Origin: Burkholderiales bacterium
GTDB taxonomy: Bacteria > Pseudomonadota > Gammaproteobacteria > Burkholderiales > Burkholderiaceae_C
NCBI GenBank assembly: GCA_025350145.1
Contig: JANXYH010000109.1
Span: 40,578-104,577, forward strand
Direction of reading: 5' to 3'
DNA length: 64,000 bases
Part shown: positions 50,171 to 60,378 of the stretch, piece after piece
Numbering within the stretch: position 1 is the first letter of the stretch
How the letters are laid out: the number at the start of each line of letters is the position of its first letter
Notes under the pieces: generated by a model
What the model was told of the DNA's origin: nothing
Database searches by the model: none
The model's input: only the letters and a program-made list of their open reading frames with translations
Program-made: the position numbers and the translations under genes

Positions 50171-51211
50171 TCACGCCAGCACCTGCGCCCAGGCCGCTGC
50201 CAGATCGGCCGGCGGCGGCGCTGTCCAGTGCATCGCCCGGCCGTCCGCAGGGTGGGCCAGCGCCAATTCGGTGGCGTGCAGGGCCTGCCGTTGCAGGCCC
50301 AGCGCCGGCCGCCCGCCGTAGACCGCGTCGGCCAGCAGCGGGTGGCCGCGCCAGGCCAGGTGGACGCGGATCTGGTGGGTGCGCCCGGTGTGCAGGGCAC
50401 AGCGCAGCGCCGACACGCCCTGCGCGGCACCCGACCCCAGCGCCAGGCGGGTGATGTCGGTGCGAGCCGGCTTGCCGCCGGCCACCACCGCCATGCGCAG
50501 GCGCGAGGCCGGGTCGCGGGCGATCGGCGCCTCGATCCGCTGGCTCTCCCAGGCCACGGCGCCGTGGACCAACGCCAGGTAGATGCGGCGCACCTCGCGG
50601 GCAGCGATCTGGCGCACCAGCGCGGTCATCGCCGGCAGGGTTTTGGCCACCACCATCAGGCCGCTGGTGTCCTTGTCCAGGCGGTGGACTATCCCCGCCC
50701 GCGGCAGGCCGGCGGCGCCAGCATGGTGGGCCAGCAGGCCATTGAGCAAGGTTCCCGACCAGTGCCCGGCCGCCGGGTGAACGACCAGACCGGCCGGTTT
50801 GTCGAGCACCAGCATCTGGGCATCTTCATAGACGATCGCCAATGCCATCGACTCGGGCACGAAGGCCTGGCTCTGCGCGGTCGGCACCAAATCCAGTGCC
50901 AGCGCCTGGCCCAGCCGCAGCTTGCGCGAGGGCGTGGTCTGGACCTGGCCATCCAGGCGCAGGTGGCCAAGCGCAATCAGCGACTGCAGATGGCTGCGTG
51001 AGAACTCCGGCGCCATCGCCACCAGCACCTTGTCCAGCCGCTGGCCGTGCTCGGCGGTGCTGACCAGACGAGTGCGCGACTCGTACGCTGCGGCCGCGCC
51101 GCCCGGCTCCGCAGTGGCAACGGTCGACGCCTCGCCCGCGTCATCCTCGTCTTCGTCGGCGACGGGCGGCGAAGCCGCAGACGTGCCGGTAGTGTGTTGT
51201 TCTGCGCCCAC
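50171..51211 (-). CDS. rluD: 23S rRNA pseudouridine synthase RluD-type
   Basis: Makes pseudouridines in helix 69 of 23S rRNA. About 346 residues from GTG 51211 (the frame is open further, to 51412, through bamD's upstream region). An acidic, Ala-rich N-terminal extension (to about 50) precedes the S4 domain (RLDKVLVAMAPEFSRSHLQ). The catalytic motif is HRLDKDTSGLMVVAK, then HTGRTHQIRVH. Divergent from bamD, the conserved arrangement in proteobacteria. The exact start is uncertain. Confidence 0.9.
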   Translation of the reverse strand: MGAEQHTTGTSAASPPVADEDEDDAGEASTVATAEPGGAAAAYESRTRLVSTAEHGQRLDKVLVAMAPEFSRSHLQSLIALGHLRLDGQVQTTPSRKLRLGQALALDLVPTAQSQAFVPESMALAIVYEDAQMLVLDKPAGLVVHPAAGHWSGTLLNGLLAHHAGAAGLPRAGIVHRLDKDTSGLMVVAKTLPAMTALVRQIAAREVRRIYLALVHGAVAWESQRIEAPIARDPASRLRMAVVAGGKPARTDITRLALGSGAAQGVSALRCALHTGRTHQIRVHLAWRGHPLLADAVYGGRPALGLQRQALHATELALAHPADGRAMHWTAPPPADLAAAWAQVLA

Positions 51212-51217
51212 TAGAAT
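51212..51217 (+). promoter_or_regulatory. Possible -10 element for bamD (TAGAAT)
   Basis: TAGAAT on the plus strand in the rluD-bamD divergent gap, 60 nt before the bamD ATG. Predicted leader about 53 nt. No strong -35. Confidence 0.4.
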
Positions 51218-51276
51218 CTGCCGATTTGCTTGATTGCCCTGGAAGGACGCCGGCCGCCAATCGGCCGCAGACACCG

Positions 51277-52092
51277 ATGAGACAGTCCTTTGGAGTGCGC
51301 CGCTGGGTGCTTGCGCTGCTTGCCGGCACAACCCTGTTGGCCCAGCTCGGCGGTTGCGGCACCACTGCGCGTGACGACGACCAGTCGCTGAATGCCGAGA
51401 AATTGTATGCACAGGCCAAGGAAGACTTGGACAGCGGCGCCTGGGACAAGGCGATCAAGTCGCTGGAAAAGGTCGAAGGACGCGCCTCGGGCACGCTGCT
51501 GGCACAGCAGGCGGTGCTGGACATGGCCTATGCGCAGTGGAAGAGCGCAGAGAAGGTTCAGGGCCTGGCGACGATCGACCGCTTCATCAAGCTCTACCCT
51601 TCCAGCCCGGCGCTGGACTATGCGCTGTACTTGAAGGGCTCGATGAACTTCAACGACACGGCCGGTTTCCTGAGCTTCATCGCGCGCCAAGAATTGTCCG
51701 AGCGCGACCAGCAGGCCTCGCGCGACGCCTACCTGGCCTACCAGCAGTTGAACGAGCAGTTCCCGCTGTCCAAGTACGCGATCGACGCCCGCCAGCGCAT
51801 GGACTACATCGTCAACGCTCTGGCCGAGTACGAGGTGCATGTGGCGCGCTACTACTTCCGCCGGGGCGCCTATCTGGCGGCAGCCAACCGCGCCCAGCAG
51901 GTGCTGCGCGAGTACCCGCGCACGCCGTCTGGGGCCGAGGCGCTTGCCATCATGGTCGCGGGATACGACAAGCTCGGCCTGAACGACCTGCGCGATGACG
52001 CCGAGCGGGTGCTGCGCAAGAACTTTCCTGACAGCGCCCAGGCGCGCCGCGGTGCCGGCCAGTCGGACAGGTCGTGGTGGCGCTTCTGGTAA
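51277..52092 (+). CDS. bamD: Outer-membrane assembly lipoprotein BamD (ComL)
   Basis: Essential lipoprotein subunit of the BAM complex. 271 residues. Signal peptide with lipobox LGGC (Cys27), then five TPR-like repeats (EKLYAQAKEDLDSGAW, RFIKLYPSSPALDYALYLKG, VARYYFRRGAYLAAANRAQQVL). ATG 51277 is preferred to an upstream in-frame start because it places the signal peptide correctly. With bamA (10.1-12.5 kb) and bamB (39.0-40.1 kb), three BAM components lie in this window. Confidence 0.95.
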   Translation: MRQSFGVRRWVLALLAGTTLLAQLGGCGTTARDDDQSLNAEKLYAQAKEDLDSGAWDKAIKSLEKVEGRASGTLLAQQAVLDMAYAQWKSAEKVQGLATIDRFIKLYPSSPALDYALYLKGSMNFNDTAGFLSFIARQELSERDQQASRDAYLAYQQLNEQFPLSKYAIDARQRMDYIVNALAEYEVHVARYYFRRGAYLAAANRAQQVLREYPRTPSGAEALAIMVAGYDKLGLNDLRDDAERVLRKNFPDSAQARRGAGQSDRSWWRFW

Positions 52093-52129
52093 TGCCCAGG
52101 CAGCGCTGAGCCAGCGCCGCAGGCCGGCG

Positions 52130-53614
52130 TCAGCGCCCGATCTGCAGGCGCGAGAACGAATACACCGCCGAGACGCCGACAAAGGGGCTGGACAGCGCCC
52201 CACTGCGGCTGCGCAGCCAGCCGGCATCGGCCTGCAGTGACCATTCGGGCGTCAGCGCCCGCCGCGCCTGCAACTGCGCCTGACCGATCAAACCACCCCC
52301 GACCTTGACGCCGCCGCCGCCGGCAGCGCCCAGACTGGCCTCGGCACCGAATCGCCAGCCTGGGTCGGCGACGCTGGCCGTCAGCCAGCCCAGCCCGAGC
52401 TGGCCGGTGGCGTAGCCGCCTGCCTGGCCATCGACACCGATCCCGGCCTGGCCGAGCAGCCGCCAATGGCTGTCCAGCTCGCGTTCGAGTTTGAGCGCGG
52501 TCAAACCCAGCCCTGCCCTGCCGCCGGCGTCGCGGGCCATTTGGGCGTAGTGGGCGTAGACGCTGGACAGCGTCCACGGCGCCCAGGCGTATGCACCCTC
52601 GGGCCAGGCGACGGCCGGGGCCGTGCCGCGCGGCAGCAGGTCAAAGCCGCGCAGGCCCAACTCCAGCCGCGCCTCGTTGGCCTGGAAACGACCGTGGCTG
52701 GCGATCCGACCCAGTCCCGCCGACAGGCTCAGGCTGGGCCCGAGGTTCAGGCTGGCACCCAACGTGGCCTTGCGCAGCAGGCCGCCGCCGGTGTCGACCG
52801 CGCTGCCGGCACCGCCCGAACCCAAGCCGACCTCGGCGCGCAGGGCCAGCGCCGGCAGCGGGCTGTACTGCAGGCCCAGGCTGCCGACCAGCTCGGCATA
52901 GCCGGCATAGGCCGCCGACAGGGCGCCGGCAGCGCTGATCGCCCAATACGGATGCAGCGCCGCGCTGCCCGGCGCCCAGGCGCGGCGCAGCACCAGCCCG
53001 CCGAAGCGCAGGTCACTGGCCGGGCCGGTGCCATCGCGACGTGCCGAGCCGGCGCTCAGGGCATAGCTGCCGGCCAGCGCCGACACCCCGCCCGCCAGGG
53101 CCTGCAACTGCTCGCGCTCGGGCAAGGGAGCGGCCGCCTGCCCTGCGGCTGGGCCGAACAGCACATCGCCGGCCAGGCCAAGGCTGAGGAAGGGCTGGGT
53201 GCCATGCACCGCGCCATTGGGAAAGCGCAGCTCGGACACGCCCAGACCGAGGCTGAGATCACCCCAATGCCGGGCCAGCAGCAACTGCGGGCGCAGCATC
53301 AAGCCGCCACCGACCCAGCTCGGGCTGCCACCGCCACCGCCGACGAACAATCCGGCCTCGCCCGACCAGTCGCCCCAGCGCTGGCGGTACAAGGCCTGCA
53401 CACCCCAGCCGAAGAACCCGCCCCGGTCGCCTTGGGTGGCGCCGAACACCGACACGCCGCCGACCCAGTTCTGACCCAGCCGGCGCAGGTAGTGCAGGCC
53501 GGCCAGGCCCATCTGGGCGCCCTGGTCCACCGCCACGCGCTCGACGCTGAGGCGGATCTCGACCGGCGCGGCGGCGCTCAAGGGTGGCTGGGGTGGGGCA
53601 TCGGCAATTGGCAT
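52130..53614 (-). CDS. Unknown beta-barrel-like protein without a visible signal peptide
   Basis: 494 residues, family not recognised. Most of it alternates small and aromatic/hydrophobic residues with many Gly (for example GGFFGWGVQALYRQRWGDW, GDLSLGLGVSELRF, GLGLTALKLEREL), as in outer-membrane beta-barrels. The last stretch ends SAVYSFSRLQ followed by IGR, not the usual aromatic residue. The N-terminus (MPIADAPPQPPLSAAAP) is Pro/Ala-rich with no Lys/Arg-plus-hydrophobic signal, and no longer in-frame start exists. Starts 10 nt after the helicase stop on the same strand. Either export is by an unusual route, a short upstream frameshift hides the signal, or it is not exported. Confidence 0.6.
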   Translation of the reverse strand: MPIADAPPQPPLSAAAPVEIRLSVERVAVDQGAQMGLAGLHYLRRLGQNWVGGVSVFGATQGDRGGFFGWGVQALYRQRWGDWSGEAGLFVGGGGGSPSWVGGGLMLRPQLLLARHWGDLSLGLGVSELRFPNGAVHGTQPFLSLGLAGDVLFGPAAGQAAAPLPEREQLQALAGGVSALAGSYALSAGSARRDGTGPASDLRFGGLVLRRAWAPGSAALHPYWAISAAGALSAAYAGYAELVGSLGLQYSPLPALALRAEVGLGSGGAGSAVDTGGGLLRKATLGASLNLGPSLSLSAGLGRIASHGRFQANEARLELGLRGFDLLPRGTAPAVAWPEGAYAWAPWTLSSVYAHYAQMARDAGGRAGLGLTALKLERELDSHWRLLGQAGIGVDGQAGGYATGQLGLGWLTASVADPGWRFGAEASLGAAGGGGVKVGGGLIGQAQLQARRALTPEWSLQADAGWLRSRSGALSSPFVGVSAVYSFSRLQIGR

Positions 53615-53624
53615 GGTGGGGCGC

Positions 53625-55622
53625 TCAGTTGCGGTGGTTTGAGGTTGCTGCGCCGAGATGGTCCAGCCAGGCCAGCGCGTCGGCTTCGGTGTCCAGCGCG
53701 CCCATGTCCGGCAGCGCCTGACGCAGGCGCCGGCCGTAGGGCATCTGGCGCAGGCGCACGTCGGTGATCACCAGCAGGCCCAGGTCGGTCTCGCTGCGGA
53801 TCAGCCGGCCGGCGCCCTGCTTGAGCGAAATCGCCGCCTCGGACAGGTAGTAGTCGTTGAACGGGTCCCGCCCCTGGCGTTCAAGCTGTCGCGCCCGGGC
53901 CTGCACCAAGGGGTCGTTGGGCGGCGGGAATGGCAGTTTGTCGATTAGCACGCATTGCAGTGCCGACCCGCGCACGTCGATGCCCTCCCAGAAACTCTGC
54001 GAGCCGACCAAGACACTGCCCGGGGTGTCGAGAAAGCGCTGCAGCAGGCTGCGCTTGGGGTGGCTGCCCTGGACCAGCACATGCAGCGGCTGGCCAGCCT
54101 GGGCGCTGGTGTCGGTGATCGCCTGGGCTATCAGTGGCAGCACCCGCAGCGTCGTGGTCAGCACGAAAGTGCGGCCGCCGAGGCGCATCGCCAGCCGCGC
54201 CGCCAACTCGCCCACCGCCTGCGGATGGCCCGCCTCGTTGGGTTTGGGAAAGCGCGGTGGAACCCAGGTACGGGCATGGGCGGCATAGTCGAACGGGCTG
54301 CCGACGCGCAGCTTGCGCGCGTCCTCGAGCGCTGCGGCCGTGCTGAACCAGCTCAGCGCGTCGTCGCTGCCGAGGGTGGCAGAGGTGAAGATCCAGGCAC
54401 GCGGGGCGGCCGCACGCTGCGCCGCGAACAGCGCGCGGATGTCCAGCGGCGACTCGACCAGCCTGGCGTCGCGCGGGCCAATGTCGATCCAGCGCACCCG
54501 GTCGTCGGCGGCGGCCTGGCTGAAGTCGCTGCACAGCTTGGCCAGGCGCAGGGCCCGCTCGGCCAGGCGGGTGAAGTCGGCTGCGGTCGCCTCGACGATC
54601 TTCACGCCGGCATGCGCGGCGCTGGCTGCGGCGGCCAGCGCGCTCAGCGCAGCCGCAAAGTCCGCCGAGGCAGCACGCTCGTCCCAGCGCAACTTGACCA
54701 CGCCGCGCAACTCCGTCAGGTGCCCGGCGCAGGCCAGGCGCAGCTCGCGTGCGGCGCGGTCGAGCGCGCCGGCCAGATCCGGCCAGGGCACCAGCCCGCG
54801 CGCCTGCGCCAGGCCCACCGCCAGCATGTCGCGGTTGAAGTCCAGCACCTGGGCGGTGGACAGGGTGTTGCCGAGGAACTGCAGGCCGATCTCGACCAAC
54901 TGGTGGGCCTCGTCGAACACCACCGCATCGACCGTCGGCAGCAACTCGGCAACGCCACTGTCGCGCAGCGCCAGGTCGGCGAAGAACAGGTGGTGGTTGA
55001 CGACCACGAGGTCGGCCGCCATGGCCTCGCGCCGCGCCTTGACGACAAAGCAGTCGCGCCAGTTCGGGCAATCCTGGCCCAGGCAGTTGTCACGGGTCGA
55101 GGTGACGATGGGGATCACCGGCGAACGGTCGTCCAGCCCGTCGATCTCGGCCAGGTCACCGCTGCGCGTGCTCGGCGCCCATTGCTCGATCTTGGCCAGC
55201 GCACGCATCGCAAAGCGGTCAGGCAAGGTCGCGCCCTCACGCGCCAGCTTCAGGCGGTGAAGGCACAGGTAGCTGCTGCGGCCCTTGAGCAGGGCGATCC
55301 GCAGCGGTACCCGCAGCGCCTCACGCAGGCGCGGCAGGTCGCGCAGGAACAACTGGTCCTGCAGGCTCTTGGTCGCCGTGCTGACCAGCGCCCGGCGCTG
55401 TGCGAGCAGCAGCGGCACCAAGTAGGCGAAGGTTTTGCCAACCCCGGTGCCGGCCTCTGCCACCAGCGAAGCCCGCTCGTCCACCGCCAGCGCCATGGCC
55501 TGGGCCAGGCGCAACTGCACCTCGCGCTCAACGAAAGTGGGATCGGCCTGGGCCAGCGCGCCATGCGGGCCGAGCGCGGCCAGCACTTCTTGAACCAGCG
55601 CGCTGGGCGCGGCCTCAACCAT
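53625..55622 (-). CDS. DinG/YoaA-family ATP-dependent DNA helicase
   Basis: XPD-like iron-sulfur helicase acting on damaged or structured DNA. 665 residues. Walker A AEAGTGVGKT at about 55-64. Four cluster cysteines at about 120, 180, 185 and 191 (LKGRSSYLC, then DNCLGQDCPNWRDC). DEAH box VFDEAHQ at 237-240. The C-terminal half has TSATLG, GSQSFWEGIDVRG and the final RLIRSETDLG motif. Length and the cysteine pattern fit YoaA more than long DinG-exonuclease fusions. Confidence 0.92.
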   Translation of the reverse strand: MVEAAPSALVQEVLAALGPHGALAQADPTFVEREVQLRLAQAMALAVDERASLVAEAGTGVGKTFAYLVPLLLAQRRALVSTATKSLQDQLFLRDLPRLREALRVPLRIALLKGRSSYLCLHRLKLAREGATLPDRFAMRALAKIEQWAPSTRSGDLAEIDGLDDRSPVIPIVTSTRDNCLGQDCPNWRDCFVVKARREAMAADLVVVNHHLFFADLALRDSGVAELLPTVDAVVFDEAHQLVEIGLQFLGNTLSTAQVLDFNRDMLAVGLAQARGLVPWPDLAGALDRAARELRLACAGHLTELRGVVKLRWDERAASADFAAALSALAAAASAAHAGVKIVEATAADFTRLAERALRLAKLCSDFSQAAADDRVRWIDIGPRDARLVESPLDIRALFAAQRAAAPRAWIFTSATLGSDDALSWFSTAAALEDARKLRVGSPFDYAAHARTWVPPRFPKPNEAGHPQAVGELAARLAMRLGGRTFVLTTTLRVLPLIAQAITDTSAQAGQPLHVLVQGSHPKRSLLQRFLDTPGSVLVGSQSFWEGIDVRGSALQCVLIDKLPFPPPNDPLVQARARQLERQGRDPFNDYYLSEAAISLKQGAGRLIRSETDLGLLVITDVRLRQMPYGRRLRQALPDMGALDTEADALAWLDHLGAATSNHRN

Positions 55623-55646
55623 CGCTGCGGTCGAACCGACGCCGGC

Positions 55647-55913
55647 TCACGCCGGCTCGCGCGGTTCAAGCTCGAACTCGATCCGGGCGATCTGGTCTCT
55701 CAGCAGCAATTTGCGCTTCTTCAGACGTTGCAAGGCGAGTTGGTCGCCGCCCGGCACCCGGCTGGCGGTGTCGATCAGGTTGTCGAGATCGGCATGGGCG
55801 ATGCGCAACTCGATCAGCCAGCGCTGCGGCGAATGCAGATTCGTCTGGGCACCATCACCACTCAAGTCCGGCGGCAGATCGCTGGGCGGGTCGGTCGGCG
55901 GCGGCTGCGGCAT
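55647..55913 (-). CDS. DUF465 (YdcH-like) small coiled protein
   Basis: 88 residues. A Pro/Asp-rich start is followed by a helical segment with the DUF465 pattern (HADLDNLIDTASR, then LQRLKKRKLLLRDQIARIE). Function unknown in the family. Precedes the helicase by 24 nt and is divergent from the phosphatase gene across a 27-nt gap. Confidence 0.85.
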   Translation of the reverse strand: MPQPPPTDPPSDLPPDLSGDGAQTNLHSPQRWLIELRIAHADLDNLIDTASRVPGGDQLALQRLKKRKLLLRDQIARIEFELEPREPA

Positions 55914-55940
55914 GGTGGCGTGAGTTTATAGTTTCGGGCC

Positions 55941-56714
55941 ATGATCGCCCCAGCCCAGCAAGCCTACCGCATCCTTGGCGCCACCGCGCTGCACAAGGGC
56001 GACCGGGCGTACCAGCAGGACCAAGTTGAAATCATGCAGCACAGCCGGGTCAAAGGCTGTGTGCTGGCGGTCCTGGCCGATGGCATGGGTGGCAAGAGCG
56101 GCGGGCGCAAGGCGGCCGACCAGGTGTTGCTGACCGCCCGGCAGACCTTTGACCGCTTCGTGCCGGCCAAGGACGATCCGGGCGAGACGCTGCGCCAGTT
56201 GGTGATGGAGTCGCACCTGATGATCAAACTGACCGCGATCACCGCCGAGGAAGAGCCGCACAGCACGGCAGCGGCTTTCCTGCTCGGGCCGACGCTGGAG
56301 TGCGACATCGCCCATGCCGGCGATTCCCGGGTCTACCACTTTCGCGGTGCCGAGATGGTCAGCCGCACGATCGACCACTCTTATGTCCAGCGCCTGATCG
56401 ACGAGGGCAAGCTGACCGAGGCCCAGGCCAACGACCACCCGCAGAGCAACCTGCTGATCGGCTGCCTGGGCACCCAGGCCGAGCCGCCGCTGGCGCTGCA
56501 CCACATCGAGCGGGTCGAGATCGGCGACAGCCTGCTGTGTTGCAGCGACGGTGTGTGGCACTACTACACGCCGCGTGAGTTGGGCAACATCGTCAATGGT
56601 CTGCCGCCACGCGAGGCCTGCGAGATGCTGATCACCAAGGCCAGGCAGCGCGCCCGCGGCGCTGGCGACAACCTCTCGATCGCGCTGGTGCGGGTCGAGC
56701 GCTACGTCGCCTGA
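55941..56714 (+). CDS. PP2C-family Ser/Thr protein phosphatase
   Basis: Metal-dependent phosphatase, cytoplasmic, 257 residues. The metal-site motifs are visible: DRAYQQDQ near 21-28, LADGMGGKSGG at 46-55, AHAGDSRVYHF near 124, CCSDGVW near 196 and ARGAGDNLS near 238. A single-domain enzyme with no regulatory module. No partner Ser/Thr kinase or FHA gene is adjacent, so its target is unknown. Convergent with the secreted unknown downstream (9-nt gap). Confidence 0.92.
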   Translation: MIAPAQQAYRILGATALHKGDRAYQQDQVEIMQHSRVKGCVLAVLADGMGGKSGGRKAADQVLLTARQTFDRFVPAKDDPGETLRQLVMESHLMIKLTAITAEEEPHSTAAAFLLGPTLECDIAHAGDSRVYHFRGAEMVSRTIDHSYVQRLIDEGKLTEAQANDHPQSNLLIGCLGTQAEPPLALHHIERVEIGDSLLCCSDGVWHYYTPRELGNIVNGLPPREACEMLITKARQRARGAGDNLSIALVRVERYVA

Positions 56715-56723
56715 GCCCGCGCC

Positions 56724-57467
56724 TCAGCGCACTGGTTTGGCCAGCGCCGGCGTGTCCGGCATGGCGGCGGCCGGCAGCGGCAGGCCGGCTGCTGCGGCAC
56801 TCGACGCCGCTGCCCCTTTGGCCAAGACCCGGGCTTGGTTCCTGGCGTCCAGATTGGCATTGCGCTGGCGCACGGCCTCGGCATGTTCAGCGGCCTGTTG
56901 CTGGCGCTGGCGGTAGCGCGCGGCGGCGTCGGCGTCCGCGTTGGGCAAGGTCCGCGTGCTGTGCGCCGGCTCAGTCTTGAGCCTGGGCGCGGCCGATGCC
57001 GCAGGCACGGGCAGGCCGGCGGCGGTGCTCTGGTCGGACCTCACCCGGCTGGGGCTGGGCACGGCCGGGCTGGATGCTGCCGGGCTGGATGCCGCTGGCT
57101 GGGATGCGACCGAGCCGGTTGCGGCGGCGTGCTCGGCGCGGCGTTGGGCCACGCCGACCTGGCGTTGATCGCGTCTGGCCAGCCGCTCGCTGTCGTCAAG
57201 CCGGTTCTGCGCCAGCGCGATTGCCTGCATCGCGGCGCGACGACGCTGTCGGGCGGCGTCGACGCAGGCGGTGACGGCAAACTCAGGCGTGCAGGCCGCC
57301 TGGGCCTGGGCAAATGCCAACTCGGCCGAGGCACGTTGCCGGGCCAAGTGCTGGCGTTCTGCGGCCTCCTCTGGCCCGGCCAGGGCGGGTCGGGTCGCGA
57401 GGCCCATGAGGAGGCACAGGCACAGGATCAGGCGCAGGCACGGGCCCAGGCCACGCAGCAGCGCCAT
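56724..57467 (-). CDS. Secreted/periplasmic unknown protein, Ala/Gln/Arg-rich
   Basis: 247 residues; family not recognised. Signal peptide about 1-30 (LRLILCLCLLMGLATRPALAG). The mature part has one Cys pair (ACTPEFAVTAC, about 58-68) that could form a disulfide. A charged helical region (DAARQRRRAAMQAIALAQNRL), a Pro/Ser/Ala linker with repeated PAASS units, and a Gln/Arg-rich coiled segment follow. The ATG shares one base with the zapE stop (TGATG), so it is translated in step with zapE. Confidence 0.7.
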   Translation of the reverse strand: MALLRGLGPCLRLILCLCLLMGLATRPALAGPEEAAERQHLARQRASAELAFAQAQAACTPEFAVTACVDAARQRRRAAMQAIALAQNRLDDSERLARRDQRQVGVAQRRAEHAAATGSVASQPAASSPAASSPAVPSPSRVRSDQSTAAGLPVPAASAAPRLKTEPAHSTRTLPNADADAAARYRQRQQQAAEHAEAVRQRNANLDARNQARVLAKGAAASSAAAAGLPLPAAAMPDTPALAKPVR

Positions 57468-58564
57468 CAGGTGATCCCTGTATCCACCTCGCGCCGGGCC
57501 AGCGCCAGGTAGGCCGCCGAGCGCATCTCGCCCAGCCGCGACACGGTGCGGGCAAATTCATGCGCCAGCGGCCCCTCGGTGTAGAGCGCCTGCGCCGGGA
57601 CCTCGGCGCTGAGCACCAGCTTGACGCAGCGGTCGTAGAGCACATCGACCAGCAGCGTGAAACGCCGCGCCTCGCTGGCCAGGCGCGGCGACATGCTCGG
57701 CACGCCCGACAGCAGCACGGTGTGGAACTGCTGGGCAAGTTCGAGGTAATCGTTCTGCGAGCGCGGCCCGCCGCAGAGGCTGCGAAAGTCGAACCACACC
57801 ACGCCGCCAGCACGGCGCCGGGCCTGCACTTCGCGGTGCTCGATGTGCAGCATCGGGTCGTCGTCATGTGCCTCTGCCAGGGCGTCGAAGGTGCGCGCCA
57901 TGGCCGCCTCGCTGGCCGGCCCGAGGGGGCTCAGGTAGAGCTCGGCTTGCTCCAGCGTGCGGCGCCGGTAGTCGACACCGTTGTCGACGTCTATGACTTC
58001 CAGCCGGTCCTTGAGCAAGGCGATCGCCGGCAGAACGCGGTCCCGGTTCAGGCCGTTCGGGTACAGGTCGTCGGGGTGAAAGTTGCTGGTGGTGATGATC
58101 GACACGCGGTTGGCGAACAACGCCAGCAACAGCCGGTGCAGGATCATCGCGTCGGTGACGTCGCTGACATGGAACTCATCAAAGCAGATCAGCCTGAAGC
58201 GACGCGCGATCCGCCAGCCCAATTCATCGAGCGGATCGACCGTGCCCTTGAGTTCCTGCAATTCGCGGTGTACCTCGCGCATGAACTCATGGAAGTGCAG
58301 CCGGGTCTTGCGCGTCAATGGCACCGACTGGAAAAAGCAGTCCATCAGAAAGCTCTTGCCCCGGCCCACGCCGCCATGCATGTAGACGCCACGCGGGATC
58401 GGCGGGCGCAGCAGCAACTTGGTCACTGCGTTGCTGCGCCGCGACTTGTAGACCGCCCACTCGTCCTCGCACCGCGCCAGCGCGCCCAGCGCGCGCAACT
58501 GCGCCGGATCAGACCCGTAGCCGCGCTCGCGCAGCGTCTCTTCGTACACCTCGCGGACGGCCAT
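57467..58564 (-). CDS. zapE: Cell-division ATPase ZapE (AFG1-like)
   Basis: AAA+-like ATPase reported to act at the Z-ring under low oxygen or stress. 365 residues from ATG 58564. Walker A GGVGRGKS at 64-71, HFHEFMREVH near 92, Walker B LICFDEFHVSD near 125, TTSNFHPDDLY and LDRLE-type C-terminal motifs. Downstream of lpdA with an 18-nt gap, the usual Burkholderiales order odhA-odhB-lpdA-zapE. Confidence 0.93.
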   Translation of the reverse strand: MAVREVYEETLRERGYGSDPAQLRALGALARCEDEWAVYKSRRSNAVTKLLLRPPIPRGVYMHGGVGRGKSFLMDCFFQSVPLTRKTRLHFHEFMREVHRELQELKGTVDPLDELGWRIARRFRLICFDEFHVSDVTDAMILHRLLLALFANRVSIITTSNFHPDDLYPNGLNRDRVLPAIALLKDRLEVIDVDNGVDYRRRTLEQAELYLSPLGPASEAAMARTFDALAEAHDDDPMLHIEHREVQARRRAGGVVWFDFRSLCGGPRSQNDYLELAQQFHTVLLSGVPSMSPRLASEARRFTLLVDVLYDRCVKLVLSAEVPAQALYTEGPLAHEFARTVSRLGEMRSAAYLALARREVDTGIT

Positions 58565-58581
58565 GGCGACCTGCCGCTGGC

Positions 58582-60009
<1,428 letters not shown>

Positions 60010-60043
60010 GGTTTTTCTGGTTGAGGCTGTAGTTTGGACGGCC

Positions 60044-60346
60044 TCACTCGGCCGGCACAAAAATCCACAGCAGCAGATAAAGGATGAAACCCGTGCCACC
60101 AAACAACAGCAGCACGGTCAGAATCAAGCGCCAGACCCAGCTCGCGACCCCGGTGGCTTGCGCCAGTCCACCGCAGATACCGGCGATCCATTTGTCGCCG
60201 GCCGAGCGCCGAAAACTGTTGACGGCCGCGGCCAGCGGCGGCGCCGTGTCCAGCAGCCGTTGTTTGGCGCGCGCGAATTCGGCCTCCGTCAGCAAGCCGC
60301 TGGCGTGGTGCGCCTGGAGTTTGCTCAACTCATCGGCAACAGACAT
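60044..60346 (-). CDS. Small PspC-domain membrane protein
   Basis: 100 residues from ATG 60346, which has GGAG 6 nt upstream (an upstream in-frame ATG at 60382 is less likely). The N-terminal half is a SHOCT-like helix pair ([19 protein letters not shown]). The C-terminal half is a PspC domain ([21 protein letters not shown], then a transmembrane helix ending LLLWIFVP). PspC proteins sense or buffer membrane stress. Here it is inserted between odhB and lpdA and is probably co-transcribed. Confidence 0.85.
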   Translation of the reverse strand: MSVADELSKLQAHHASGLLTEAEFARAKQRLLDTAPPLAAAVNSFRRSAGDKWIAGICGGLAQATGVASWVWRLILTVLLLFGGTGFILYLLLWIFVPAE

Positions 60347-60378
60347 GGCAGCCTCCGGGCAAGGTAAAGCCGAATCGG

